From Anagrus nilaparvatae (lineage: Eukaryota; Arthropoda; Insecta; Hymenoptera; Mymaridae): DNA of 64,000 nt. Below the pieces are notes generated by a model. That model was not told the origin of the DNA. It saw only the letters and a list, made by a program, of their open reading frames with translations, and did not search any database. Where the stretch lies: positions 4,030,001 through 4,094,000 of the forward strand of contig JAKSXM010000272.1 in assembly GCA_022575985.1 (NCBI GenBank). The letters run 5' to 3'. The position numbers and the translations under genes were made by a program. Within the stretch, counting starts at the first letter, position 1; the number at the start of each line of letters is the position of its first letter. This document shows positions 47,141 to 59,280 of the stretch, piece by piece.

Positions 47141-47742
47141 CTAATTAAACAACAGAATCATAATTGTATTAATTTTTTATATATGGGCGATTATTTCTCA
47201 ACCCGGCCACCCCCCTCTGTCCAAAAATGGTGGCAACTTAAAAAAATTTTGGTTTTCTCAAATTGACTGGAAAAGGGTCTAGTTTTTTATTCTCATTGGC
47301 CTTTTCAAATCTGTGATTCTACTGTGCCCATTTTAGGCACTGAGCGGCAGCAGGTCAACATTTTAAAAACAGAAAAATTGAAATAAAAATAGATTAAAGG
47401 TATGTTTTTTGAAATTTTTTTCTCTTAAAAGTTGTTATTTATTAAAACAAAGAAGATGAGACCACTTGCATAATAATTAGTTGATTTCTTAAAAAGTTTT
47501 GTGGGTGCTATGTAGTTTTTAAAAATAGATAAACAACGGCTACTTTGACTGATGATATCTCTGAACCTACATATCCAAAATAAAAAAGTTTTAGTGCAAA
47601 ATGGTAGCCTTTTGATACATAATAAGTGTGCCAAATATCAGGGGATTTGATTGAGTAGTTTCGGATTTAGCAATTTTAAGGGTAATTCTATACAAATTTC
47701 GACCCATTTTTTAAAGAGAATTAATACGCGAAAAAGGTCCTA
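47141..47742. other. Between the two exon-like pieces
   Basis: Contains CCCGGCCACCCCCCTCTGTCC near 47200 and otherwise AT-rich sequence with no supported gene. Confidence 0.4.
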
Positions 47743-48043
47743 CTACCAATCGTCGTCTGGTCCAGAATACAAGTCTAGCTGCCGCAAAATCCAGGTCAAT
47801 GGATTAGCGCCATCAAAATGGGCCCTAATACGACCATCATTCCACTAAACAAAAAAAAATAATAAATATATATAATAATAAAATACAAAAAAAATTTTTT
47901 TATTATTAACTTTCTTAATTTAAATTGAAAATAGAAAAATAGTAACTTACCACATCATTTAACGACTGTTGTTTGGAACTCTAGGTGATATTCGCTCCAG
48001 GATGGTTATTTAAGAAAAATTCACGATTCATAATGAAGTTTAA
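47743..48043 (-). CDS. Candidate two-exon 3' end (exon A) of unknown minus-strand gene
   Basis: Minus-strand exon ending SLNDV at 47951 with donor GTG/GTAAGT, a 106-bp intron (47950-47845) ending TTTTTGTTTAG, then a 102-bp exon (47844-47743) that opens WNDGRIRAHFDGANPLTWIL and ends GPDDDW and TAG. Phase 0 on both sides. The upstream exon has a TAG about 30 bp before the donor (near 47980), so either it starts at the acceptor-like CACCTAG there or the copy is broken. Tentative. Confidence 0.4.
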
Positions 48044-48427
48044 AATAAGAACAAAAATTTCTTTTTAATTAACAGTAACGCAGTCAAAAAGCAACTAACA
48101 AAATCTAGGAGACACGTCTAAAAATAAATCAAAATTTTTTCATGTACTTTCAAAAGATAATAAAACAGGTATTTTGTTAATTAAAAAAAAATATATAACA
48201 AAAAAAAAAAGAGAGCAGAAACAGAATGCAGAGCAAGTGTTAAAGTAAATAATTTTTTTTCTTGAAATAAAGGAAAGGCAGGATGCAATAAAATTAGTTA
48301 AACATTTTTTTTATATATATATTTTTTTAATACAAAAATAAAAAGAAATAAAAATAGAAATTACAAAAAAAAATTTTTTTATACTCATACTAAATATAGT
48401 AAGATAGGCAAATTATTTGCGAGATGT
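48044..48427. other. AT-rich spacer
   Basis: No ORF; possible intron of the minus-strand locus. Confidence 0.4.
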
Positions 48428-48646
48428 TTAGCGAGGAGTATTCTCAGGAGCAGCTGGGGTGTTGGAAGAACAAGCTTCACCAGGAGGATCACTAGGTGGA
48501 TGAGGATTTGCAACCAGCCATTGACGAAGAGCTACCTTATGACGATCACTGGTTACGTGACGAGGCATCTCCTTACGGCTGTATTCTTTTTGACAAGGCT
48601 CACACATAATTTTCTTTCCTTTACCATGTACCGTTTCCTGATGCAT
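48428..48646 (-). CDS. C2H2-type zinc-finger ORF
   Basis: 73 codons, Met at 48646. The finger reads MCEPCQKEYSRKEMPRHVTS then DRH, that is C-X2-C-X11-H-X5-H, close to classical C2H2 spacing. After it come a Pro/Ser-rich tail (NPHPPSDPPGEACSSNT) and TAA. GC content is far above the flanks, which suggests either selection or recent arrival. In the same strand and direction as the exon-like pieces at 47.0-48.0 kb, so it may be a 5' part of the same gene, but its own stop argues against simple fusion. DNA- or RNA-binding is inferred from the finger only. A perfect TGACGTCA lies about 520 bp upstream. Confidence 0.5.
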   Translation of the reverse strand: MHQETVHGKGKKIMCEPCQKEYSRKEMPRHVTSDRHKVALRQWLVANPHPPSDPPGEACSSNTPAAPENTPR

Positions 48647-50199
48647 AAGAAGATTTTACTTGACCGATTTTAATTTTTTTGGTCTAGAGTTTTCTGTTAT
48701 AAATTTCTCTAACGAATAAAAAAAAATATATAATTTAAACCTAAAAGTACTGAAAAAATTATTTCAAAACATTTTACTTGAAATAGCGTTTTAGGAAAGC
48801 TTGCACACGATTGCGCGATAATTTCTGCACCTATTTACTCAAGATCTACTTTAAACTTACTAAACAACTTAATAAATGTACTAATTTCTGGGTATCGTCA
48901 AGTTTTATTATTTTTATGTTCTCAAAAAATTTTTACAGCTGCTTTTGCCCAAAAATTATTGTTGTATTTTTTCATTTACACTTTGTGTAGACGCCATTTT
49001 GTTTCAAATTATTTTTTTTGAAAAAACTTGACTACATCCCGACAGTACGTGTTTTAAGTCCTACCAATTTTTTTAAAAAAAAAGTTACCCTAAGTCGTAT
49101 CCTGTACATAACTTCGGAATTTTGTTTTCGGTGGCGCATGTACACCACTCTTACGCAAAAATGACGTCACAAAAAAAAAAATTTTTTATCAAACTTTAAT
49201 ATATTTGTAAAGAATGAAAAAAATATGATTTAATTATCTCTACCCGTTATTTCACAATCCTACCTTGAAAATTAGCTAAACTTTCTGCATATTTAGATAA
49301 AACGACCCTTAATTATTATCACTTAATGGAAAATTCCTGTTAAACTTGTAGCATTTTATACAACTGTGTCAGTAGCAGCCTGGAAAAAATTTGGAAACAT
49401 TTAACTTTTATACCTATCACCAAAAAGCGATTTAAAAAATCCATTAATTTTACATTTACCAAGAGCTTAAATTCTCAACCTCTTCTCAATGAAAAATTTG
49501 CAGATTCAAACAATATTCTATCAAAACTAGCCAAAAAACTGCTAATATTGACTGTTTCTTGCTAATTTATAACCTCTGTAAGGTAAACTCTAGGCGTGTT
49601 TGGTTCCTAGAAATCTTTTCTGAATAAGTTCATACATACTCTGGCAATTTCCTTTGTTTCAAGAAACTTTCATACTTTACTGATTTCCAAAAAAGTTTTT
49701 TAAAATTTTTAACTAGATCATATCAAAATATTTATATCTTGAATGCAATATTTTTAAGTTTCATTCCAAATTCAAAAACGTTCCCATAAATTAGCAATTT
49801 TTCGTACCGTGATAAGAACTTGACTTCCTTATCACTCGATATTCGGTAATCCAAATAAAACTCGAATGCTGGTAATGTTCCTCCGTGATTCTCATTTTCA
49901 GTAGTATACATATATGTCGCAGTGTTATAGAATAGTTTGTATTGTAGGCTATAAAACGCATTATAGAAAAGTTTTTAAAATAATTACTTTTCTATGATGC
50001 TGGAATTTTAAGTGTCGTAGCCTATAATCCGTTTTATAGCCTATAATACTAACGCACTTAAGTATTATAGAAAAATGAAAAATAAAATCTATTTCATCAT
50101 TTCACTACCATTTAATTATTTATTTTTTATACTCCCTACATAATTTTATTAACTTACAATGAAATTTTTTATTGTTTTATTTTAAGATTTTAAACTTGA
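48647..50199. other. Intergenic; CRE-like site and small palindromic element
   Basis: AT-rich, no gene. TGACGTCA at 49162-49169 within a locally GC-richer stretch (49090-49170). 49915-50085 contains repeated and inverted blocks TATAGCCTATAA / TTATAGAAAAG and GGCTATAAAACG, probably a small MITE. Confidence 0.5.
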
Positions 50200-53100
50200 T
50201 AAAGTTTATGTAGCCATCAGCTTAAACATATCCTATAGGATCCATAATATCAATTAATACTCTTTTAAATACCGTTCATGGACATTGGGTTAATTTCATC
50301 GGTAATTTAACTCTGCGGCGTGAAAATTTCCGTAATTGGCAATTTAAGCATAAGCTAATTTTTGTCTGTACATATTCTATTAAATTTTCCCAATAATAGG
50401 ACTGGTGAATTTTTTGAATAGTAGCCTTTTGACCTCTATGACCTGCAGTAGGCAGTTCATGAAATTCTTTGAAAATGGTTTCTCAATCTTTTTCTTGTAC
50501 ATAGATTAAGGTTTGCTTACAAACTATTATTTTAAACTTATTTTGAGCAATTTTATGTAGTAATTTTAGTATGTCTGTAAAAGGTACGTTAGCTATAAAT
50601 ATACTCTCTGTAATACTTAGATTATTTTTATTATTAAAATTGTTAAGATAATTAATTACTTGTGAAATTTATTTTTTTATATTATTTAAAACTAACTTAA
50701 TTGATTCTTTAGGGTTAACTTTTGGTTAGCTTTTGAGCTTTTTTCTGTGTAATCGCATTATTTTTATGTTGTTTATCCTCAGAATTTTTAATACTAATAT
50801 TTGAGGTTTCTTGTTTATTTTTTGTTCACGAGATTTAGATTAACATCTAAACGACACATACAAGCCATTTGAATTTTTTTTAATGAAAAAATCGATGTTT
50901 TGAGCTAAGAATGTTACCTGGTATGTAATCGGGGCTGCTCTTTTCATTTTTGAAGTCTGTTTTAACGTATAACCCCTAGAAAAAGTGATATCATCCCCTA
51001 AAAGTGGGGTAGATTTTTTATAATTTTTAGACGTCATTTAAATTAATATAATGGACACAAAAAATATTTCATGGCATTAAAAACTTAATATGGGACTATC
51101 AGGAACATAAGAAAAATGAATGCATACCAATTTATAATCTTCAACCCCTTGAATAGGGTAAGGGGTGGATTTGTAGCAGAAAAGAAAAAATGAATTTTTC
51201 GGGCTAAAATTGTCATCTAGTAGGCATTTTTGCCCACTATTTTCATTTCTAAAGTCGATTTTTACATGCGACCCCTAGAAAATAAGATATCATCCCTTAA
51301 AAATAAGGTAAATATTACATTATTTTTTCGATGCAAAAGGGGGTGATATCTTATTTTTTAGGGGTTGTTTGTAAAAACTGTCTTCAAAAATGAAAATAGT
51401 GGACAAAAATACCTACTGGATGACATTTTTAGCACACAATATTTATTTTTCCTTTTATGCTACAAATTCACCCCTTACTCCATTCAAGGGGTTGAAGATA
51501 AAAAATTGGCATGCATTCATTTTTTTTTATGTTCCTAATAGTCCCATATTAAGTTTTTAATGCCATGAAACTAAATTTTTAGGGGATGATATCATGTTTT
51601 CTAGGGTTTGCACGTTAAAACGGACTTCGGAAATGAAAAGAGCATCCCCGATTACCTACTAGGTAACATTTAAAATATCGATTTTTACATTTAAACAAAT
51701 TCTAATGGCTTGTATGTGTCGATTGGGCGTTAATGGGTTAAGACTTTAGTTTCTTGTGGCATCTCTATTTGTCGACTTAGACAGTCTGCTACTACATTTT
51801 TCTTACCCTTAAGATATATTATCGTAAAATCTAAGTCAGAAAGTTGATGTCATAATTTTAGAAATCGTTTATTTTTTCCGATTTTTCACAAAATGATAAT
51901 GGTCCATGGTCACTCTAAACTGTAAAATTTTAATATAAGTATCCACTTAGATGGTCAATTGACCAGTAAAGAGAAAAAAATTCTTTTTCATAAGTTGAAA
52001 ATTTCCGTTCACTGGCCGTTAAGGTTCGTGAAATGGGATTTTCTTTACCCTTAGGCCCTTGACATAGAGAACACCTTATTGAATAACCACTACTCTTCGT
52101 ATGAAGTGTAAATTCTTTTTCTAGGTCTGGGAATATTAAAACTCTATAAAATATGAAAGCTCTATGAGTTTCTTCAGTCCATTTAAATGGTGTGTTTTAA
52201 TTTTTAATAGGTTTGTCAGAGGACGAGCTATATTTGCATAGTTTTTAATAAATTTTCTGAAATAGTTTGTCATTCCATTAAAAATTTTGACTTGCTTTAT
52301 AGTTTTAGGTGGTAGCATATTTATTATAGCTGAAATTTTCCTAGGTCCGTCTCAACTCCTTTTTCTGAAATTTTAAATCCTAGATATACTAGTTCCTATT
52401 TTAAAAATGTACATTTTTTATTTCAAGTTTTAGATTTGCTTCTCTTAGTTTTTGGAATAACAGTTGAAAAGTATATACATGCGTTTTTATATCTTTTTTG
52501 TATATGAGAATATCATCTATATATATTTTTAGGTTAGGTATACCATTGAATAATTTAGCTACCATTGCTTGAAAACATTTTGGGGAATTTTTAACCCAAA
52601 AACAACTTCTCGTGTAATTAAAATGACCATTATGGGTTGAAAAGGTTATTTTTTCTCGATCAGCTGTACTTTGCATCTTCAAGAGAGTCTATTATTTCAC
52701 TTATTCTGGGAAAAGGAAATTTTTGGTCCAAATTTCCTTATTTAATTTTCTTAGGTCTGTAGTAAATCGATATTCGATTTTTCCTGAATTGTCTGGTTTT
52801 TTTGGAATCAAAAATATAGGGAAATTGTAAGGTGAGTCTGAGTGTTCATTATTCCTTGTTCTAACATATCGTTTACTTGACATTCTATTTCAGCCCTTTG
52901 TCTATATGGGATAAAATATTGTTTAACGTAAATAGGGTCTGAAGTTTTAGTTCTAATTTTCAAAGTTTTGTCTTTTGCATGTGTAAGTTTTTCTTCCTTT
53001 ATTTGAAAAATGTCATTGTTTTCTATAGTTAAATTTTTAATAATATTATATTCGTTTGTGTTTTTTAAATGTTTTAATTCTGCTAAATTTAAAACTTTTT

Positions 53101-54162
53101 GGTATCTTGGTTTTTCTGTCATTCAGTTATTTTCTACTGTCTTTCTGTTCAATGTGGTCTAAATATGTCAATGGGAAGATTTCTTGGCTCATAATTGTCA
53201 GTAATTTAGAAATTGTTCGTATTTTTCTTCAGAAAACTTGTAATTTATAAAATCAGTAAAATTAAGTTGTTATTATTTTTAGTTTCATAATTTTCAATTT
53301 TATTTGATATATTTATATTAATTTCATTATTAAAATTTGTTGATTCATCAGATATTCCAGAGTCTTTTGAAGTTTAATTTAAATATTTTGGCAATATTTT
53401 CATTAATTATATCATTATTATTTATCAATTCTGCAGTATTTTGTAATAAGTTTATATCGTACTATTTATTAAAATTTGTTTGCATTTTTGTATCATTTTG
53501 TAATATATCATTTATTAAAGTATTATTTAGTTCGTTAAAATTGCAATTTTTAATTGCATAATTTAATATATTTGTTTTCAAGATATCTTGTTCATCATTT
53601 TTAATATTATTTAACATATTATGTAATTCATTTTTAAATAAAAAAGCTTCTTTTTCAGAATGACAAAATGCACTCACATCAGCAGTTTTGTTGTTATTGC
53701 TGGCTTTTTGCTGATCAGCACATTCTGGTTTACTTAAAATTTTGTTTATACTAGTATCAAAGGAATGTGTTATTATTTTCCTTGACCTTAAAATTTTTAA
53801 TTCTTCGGGATCCATTTTTTTTAAAACTTGGGTTTTTTTGATAGAAAAATGTTTGCATCTACTTTTTCTTCATTACTTTTCAACTATTTCTTCTGCAATT
53901 GGCCAAATTGCACCCTCAATTGTATTAGCTAATGTTGAAATTTCAATACTTTTTTAACGTGCTCATTTCCTTGTTTATTTGGGGTATCTGATGAATTTAA
54001 ATTTAAAATTTCTTCTTCTATTTCATTTTTATACAAGAATGGTATTTCCTTATTTCTCAAAATTACAACTTTTTTCTCATAATTTATGATTACTTTATTT
54101 TCATCCAAGAAATTACTTCCTAGAATTCCGTGGACTGATTTCACTGCGAAATCATTCTGCAC
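50200..54162 (-). pseudogene. Gypsy pol, minus strand, degenerate
   Basis: From right to left: protease end (VHGILGSNFL, near 54130); a variable spacer (53462-53815) with no motif; pre-RT (52808-53122); RT with FPIFLIPKKPDNSGK (near 52820), FSTHNGHFNYTRSCFWVKNS (near 52620) and IYIDDILI (near 52520); the thumb MTNYFRKFIKNYANIARPL (near 52250); RNase H with SERKFSTYEKEFFSLYWSID (near 52000) and NVVADCLSRQIEMP (near 51790). The integrase HHCC with HELPTAGHRGQKATIQKIHQ ... LCLNCQLRK (50470-50320) and the start of the core with VLIDIMDP (near 50230) come last. Many stops and frameshifts. The rest of integrase is lost. Like the plus-strand copy it has a long protease-RT spacer, so the two may belong to related lineages. 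Confidence 0.85.
50852..51721. mobile_element. Foldback element nested in Gypsy pol
   Basis: Ends CGACACATACAAGCCAT and its inverse. Arms of about 410 bp (50852-51270, 51300-51721) match through blocks such as CTAGAAAA..GATATCATCCC, CATTAAAAACTTAATATGGG and TTCAACCCCTTGAAT. It separates the RNase H end (near 51760) from the integrase zinc domain (near 50480), so it inserted after the Gypsy did. Confidence 0.85.
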
Positions 54163-55289
54163 AATGTGAAAATTACATAGTAATTCATATAGTGAAATAT
54201 GTAACAGGATGAAATCCGGTTACATGGAATTTGTAATTTGTTAGAAATTTTCAAATAAATCTATTATTTCATAAAAATCATAAGATTTATCAATTTAAAT
54301 TTTCATCAGTTTTGTGACATAAAATGCCACCAATAAGGCATTTTCACGTGATCGATTCTCTGAGCCAATCAGAATTCGACACGTTTGGAGAAGAACAGAG
54401 TTCTTCATCCATATCAGGCCGCGACGCGATTCCCACTGTGGACTCCGGACGAGTCGTGGAGTCGTTGCTCGCTCCGTAAAATAATATGTGTTAACACCAA
54501 GTTTAAATTATAAATATTTTATAATTTACAGACTTTCAAAGAAAGCAGACTAATTATAATTTTGTGAATTATTAATAACTTACTTGTGTGAATAAATATT
54601 ATATTTGTGACTTTATATTTGGACTACGAGAAAGACACCGCCATCATCAAGAATATTCGGAAGGAGAGATCTTCAGACACCGATCGGATATTATATGGTA
54701 AAACAAGATATGTTAATTTATCAATGATGTGTGTGTTCTATCGCGTATTTAGTTAATTCAGTTTTTAGATAATTATTAGTTATATAAGTACCGTTTTAGT
54801 TTTATAATTTTGTGTATAATTAAAGTTGTGGAAAGACGCCCGAGATCGTCTCAATGCTCTCACCTTTTTTCAATATAGTGACCATTGTTTTCGTGTTTTT
54901 GAGTTATTTAATTTTGTCATTTCTGTCTTATTTAGTTATTCAAAATTTCTAGATTTTAATAAATCTAGTGGCGCTCAACTTTATGTTCATTCCGGAAATT
55001 AGAATAATAATCAATACTTTCTGTAAATAAAATAAACTTATAATTTTCATTTCAAATAAATAATTTTCATTATTTGTATATAAAATTTGATTACATTTAT
55101 TTTATTATAAAATTTATTTCATTTCTGTATTTCCCGGAATTTCAGGTTTGTTATTTTTATTATTTTATTTTGTTTAACCCTTTTAAAATAACCTCGGTCA
55201 CAAATATTGTATACTCCAATGGTCTTTATCGTCTTGTCTGACATTCTTCTAATTATTACTATTTCATTTTTGTTTATGTATGGTATATT
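54163..55289. other. Promoter-like GC-richer block and AT-rich flank
   Basis: 54340-54480 holds CACGTG, GAGCCAATCAG (CCAAT box) and several CG-rich stretches. 54600-54700 has GACACCGCCATCATC and GATCTTCAGACACCGATCGG. TGGCGCTCAAC at 54970-54980 looks like a retroelement primer site on the plus strand. Might be an LTR plus leader whose coding part is lost, or a genuine promoter. No matching LTR seen. Confidence 0.35.
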
Positions 55290-56447
55290 TATCGTCGGGA
55301 TGCCGAGACCGTGGAATGGGGAATGCAAACCACGAAACGTAGGGGAACGTTGACCATAGAAATGGCCGCTAGAACTGATCTGGTGGTCATGAACTCTGGG
55401 AACAATCCAACCTACGTAAGGCCAGGTTTGGTGAATCGATCCCTGACGTCACTTTCGCCTCAGCCGGGTTGGCAGGAAGAGTAGGCGGTTGGAGGCTGAT
55501 GAATGGAGCCAATGGCAGTGACCATAATTACATCACCTTCACAGTGCGTGATAGGGTCGTTAATCGGCCCCTGTACAAAAAGCGCCCACTAGGCTAGAAT
55601 GTGTCAAAGATGGACAAGGACAGATTTCTGGAATATCTTCGTGAAGAGTCCTCGTCTATCCCAGCCTGGCATGGAGGACCGACCACGCCGGGAGAGGCAG
55701 AGACACTTGTCCAAAGGGTAACTGCTCTTCTGAGGGGAGCTCGCGATGCCTCTATACCGCGTAAACGGCCCTGGAAGGGTAAAAGAAGCGTGTACTGGTG
55801 GAATGAAGAAATTGCGTAGCTTAGGTGGGTCTGTCACGGGGCACGTAGAAAACGGCAAAGAGCGCATGGCCTCCCAGAGCTGGCTACGCACTCTGAAGAG
55901 TACAAGGAAGCCAAACATAGGCTGGCAAAAGCCATCCGCCTCAGCGCTGTCTTTGCTCGCTAAGAGATGATATCAACAGCGACCCGTGGGGCCTGGGATA
56001 TAAGGTTGTCATGGGCAAACTTAAGTCCGGGTGTGACAATACGATGGATAAAGCAGTGACCAAAAGAATAGTGGACGCTCTCTTTCCGGATCATCCAAAC
56101 CAACAATACCTGGCTTTGGATGTCCCGAGGGAGCAAGTTCCGCTATTTAGCGAGGCGGAGATGCTTCAGGCAATTAGGTCAATGAAAAATGGCAAAGCGC
56201 CAGGACCAGACAGAATACCCACAGAAGCTCTTAAGGCGACTACAAAGGAAATCCCTGGTCTCCTCCTTGGCATGTTTAATGCGTGCTTCGTGGCAGGCGT
56301 CTTTCCAAAGGACTGAAAAGTGGCCCGCCTGGCTCTGATAAGCAAGGGAAAGGGTGAACCAGGATCTCGATCATCTTATAGACCATTGTATATGTTAAGT
56401 ACCATTGGCAAGGTGATGGAGAGCATGATCAGAGGATGATTGCAGCA
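55290..56447 (+). pseudogene. R1-clade-like non-LTR element, endonuclease end and RT start
   Basis: Endonuclease C-terminal part: VEWGMQTTKRRGTLTIEMAA and VVMNSGNNPTYVRPG (55310-55430), then after a frameshift TFASAGLAGRVGGWRLMNGA and NGSDHNYITFTV (near 55450-55550) with the catalytic-site SDH. Next 55601-55819 (FLEYLREESSSIPAWHGGPT ... RSVYWWNEEIA). RT begins in 56011-56316 (MLQAIRSMKNGKAPGPDRIP then FNACFVAGVFP); a TGA (56314-56316) replaces the usual Trp before K. VARLALISKGKG and SSYRPLYMLSTIGKVMESMI follow to 56447, where it ends abruptly in the dispersed module. GC-rich against the AT-rich background. Confidence 0.85.
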
Positions 56448-57180
56448 GGCAATTAACTTTCAAAAAATTTCAATTTCTCTATAAATAGTAAAAATTGAAT
56501 ATCTTCAAAAGTACGATATCTGAGTCGCAAAACTATAGCCTAAGTCACCCACAGACTTTTTTTCTTTTTTTTGACACCAGTTTTATGTCAATTGGTTTGT
56601 ATATATTTATATATATTTAATAATCTCGTGTTAACTACAGCGCACTTTGTATATATATATTACTCTGGTCAAAATACGGGTTTTACTTGCAACTACCAAA
56701 TTTCGTCTAATGTGGTTTTTTTTGGTCACTGATTACGAATTTTGTGGTTATTTTGTAAAGAAATTGACGCGTAACCCTTAAATTTGTAAAAACTACCCCA
56801 AAAAGGGGTATTTTTTCTATTTTTCACTTTCAATGCCCAGATTTGGGTCATTAGGATTTTTGGGTCGCTAAATAAGAATTTTGTAATTATTTTAGGGAAA
56901 ATTAATATTTCGCCCTTAAATTAGCTACAACTACCCAAAAAAGGAGTATTTTTGCTATTTTCCACTTTCAATGCCCAGATTTGGGACATTAGGTTTTTTG
57001 GGTCGCTAATCAAGAATTTTTGTAATTATTTTATGAAAAATTAATATTTCACCCTTATATAAGCAAACGGTGTTTTTCAGCTAATTTTAGAATTAGACCT
57101 TATATAAACACCAATATTCTTGATCAGCGACCCAAAAAATCCATTTTGTACAAATGTGGGTACTCGAAATGAAAAATATA
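56448..57180 (+). repeat. Dispersed module and tandem 'GGTCGCT' repeats
   Basis: 56460-56600 is a copy of the CCTATGTCACC..GACACC module (here CCTAAGTCACCCACAGAC). 56690-57060 has two tandem ~150-bp units (CACTTTCAATGCCCAGATTT at 56826 and 56963; TTTGGGTCGCTAA at 56869 and 56998). Same superfamily as 5833-6240. Confidence 0.75.
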
Positions 57181-57679
57181 TAAAAAACTAGATTAAAAAT
57201 TTTATTTAATATTAATCAATGTTCATGTTATCTTTTGTTTTTCTGTATACAAATTACATATAATACAATTTTTTAATCTTAATATATTAATAATTTAAAA
57301 TATGTAAAAATGATAACAATTTTGTTTTTTATTTATGTCAATATTTTCATATATTTTAAAAACTATAGTTTAAAAAAATATTTGTGAGTGTTTTAAATAT
57401 AGATTATCTAAACATAGATCAGGGCAATTTTTGTAAAATAATCCATATTTATTTGTTTATTAAATGAAATAATTGGTAAAATAGTAAACTTTTTGACCAG
57501 TTTGTAAAACAGGAAACGAGCTTAACAAATTCATGAATTGGTAAATAATTAGACCATTATTTCAACAGGTCAGAAATAATGAGGTTTATTTTATAAAATT
57601 GGTGAAGAGTTTTTTATAGATATAAATTTATTAGATAATACATTTTAAGCCTAAATGAAATGTATGGTCAGGTCTTTAA
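57181..57679. other. AT-rich, nothing recognised
   Basis: No ORF or motif of note. Confidence 0.5.
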
Positions 57680-58560
57680 AACTGCCCCAAAGTGTTTTTT
57701 CTGAAAGTAGAATCAAAAATAAGTCACCAGCCTAATTTTTAGCCTCCCAGAGTTAAATCTCGATTTTTGGCAGCCACTTTCGTGTATTTAAAAATAGTAA
57801 GAAAAGTAAGAAAAATAAGTCACAATTTTTTTTATTATTGCTGCACAAAAACTCACATTAGCATGAAAACTTTTTTCCTTGTAAATCCGGATAGGAAATG
57901 TCCCGTAGAATCCGGTTCTTGGGGTCAAAAAATTTTTTAGATCTGCGCATTCGCGAGAAATAGCTAAAATACGCAGTTATTTTTTAAATTTTAATTTCTC
58001 AAATGTCTAATAGTAAAAAATTTTCTTGGGCTTAAATTTTTCCTTAGATTTTATATTTTATGGATGAAAAAAATTTTGATGGTACAGCTCTGGATCAAAA
58101 AGAAATAAATTTTTAGTTCATTTTTCACAAATTTTAAATTTCCCGCCAAGTAACGTGACCAATTAAAGATCTGTCCAAAAATTTAGATTCCGTAGGAAAT
58201 TTTACATAAATATGATTCTTTTTATCTTTTAAAGAGCTTTTATTTTAAATAGCGACATTTTAAATTGAAAGATTAAAATATCTAAAATCTCACTTCTTTA
58301 GGAATAATTTTATTCTACGGGATACTTCCTACCAGAACCTATAAGGAAAATAATTTTCATGCTAATGTGAATTTTTTACACCAATATAAAATAAATTGTG
58401 ACTCAATTTTCTTACTTTTCTTACTATTTTTAAAAACACAAAAGTGGCTGCCAAAAATCGAGATTCCACTCCGTGAGGCTAAAAATGGAGATGGTGACTT
58501 ATTTTTGGTAGTAGTTTCAGAAAAAAACACTTTGGGATAGTTTTGTTCCATGTAGTTCAT
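57680..58560. mobile_element. Foldback element, arms about 270 bp
   Basis: Left arm 57680-57960 and right arm 58285-58560: AAAGTGTTTTTTCTGAAA, TCGATTTTTGGCAGCCACTT and AATAGTAAGAAAAGTAAG recur as inverse complements. Loop about 320 bp, non-coding. Confidence 0.85.
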
Positions 58561-59280
58561 TAAAATTTGTCCAATAGGCTTATAGCATTTTTTACATAAA
58601 TTGGTCATCCTTCAAAAATACTTTATTTACGTTGCCGACTTTTCTCAAAAAAAAAAACTTTCGTTGATATATTCCTTAACTTATTCTAATTTTTCATTTA
58701 CAAATTTATTTTTAAAATACTAGTTAGAAAAATATTGTTACTTAGGGTAAATTTAGATGGAGAGATTTTCGATGCTTACAAGACGCGGTTTTTTTAAATT
58801 TGAATTTCAGCAATGAGTCTTTTTCGTGTAAGAATATAATAAAATGTTAAAATTGCACATCGGGATGTTTAACACATTTTATTAACTTAATATTTAATTA
58901 TCTTGTTAATATTATTTATTAAAATTTAATTTTAATCAATATTTTAATTTTGAATTCAAATTTTCGCGCGGTAACTTGTAAGATTTTTTGCTCCATCTAA
59001 ATTCACCCTTAGAATATTACTTTCTTGCATTTTCAAATTTTTTGCCAAGTCATGCATATACAAAATTATCAAAAACATTTTTTTAAAATATTACTTCTAC
59101 GGAAGTCACTTACGGAGATCATCTATCACAACCTGTATTAGAAGTATATTTTACTCAAAAGTTAAAAGAGAAATATACTATTCCATCTAAATTTAGAAGC
59201 AAAGTTAAGTGACTTTTTAAAACTATTACTGGTCGTTGGAGAGCAAAAAATATATCTCTTAATCTGTTTGGGTTTGGGTA
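58561..59280. other. AT-rich, nothing recognised
   Basis: No supported gene or element. Confidence 0.5.

Noticed and set aside
55604..55918. 104-codon minus-strand ORF
   Set aside because: Antisense of the R1-like element's endonuclease-RT linker.
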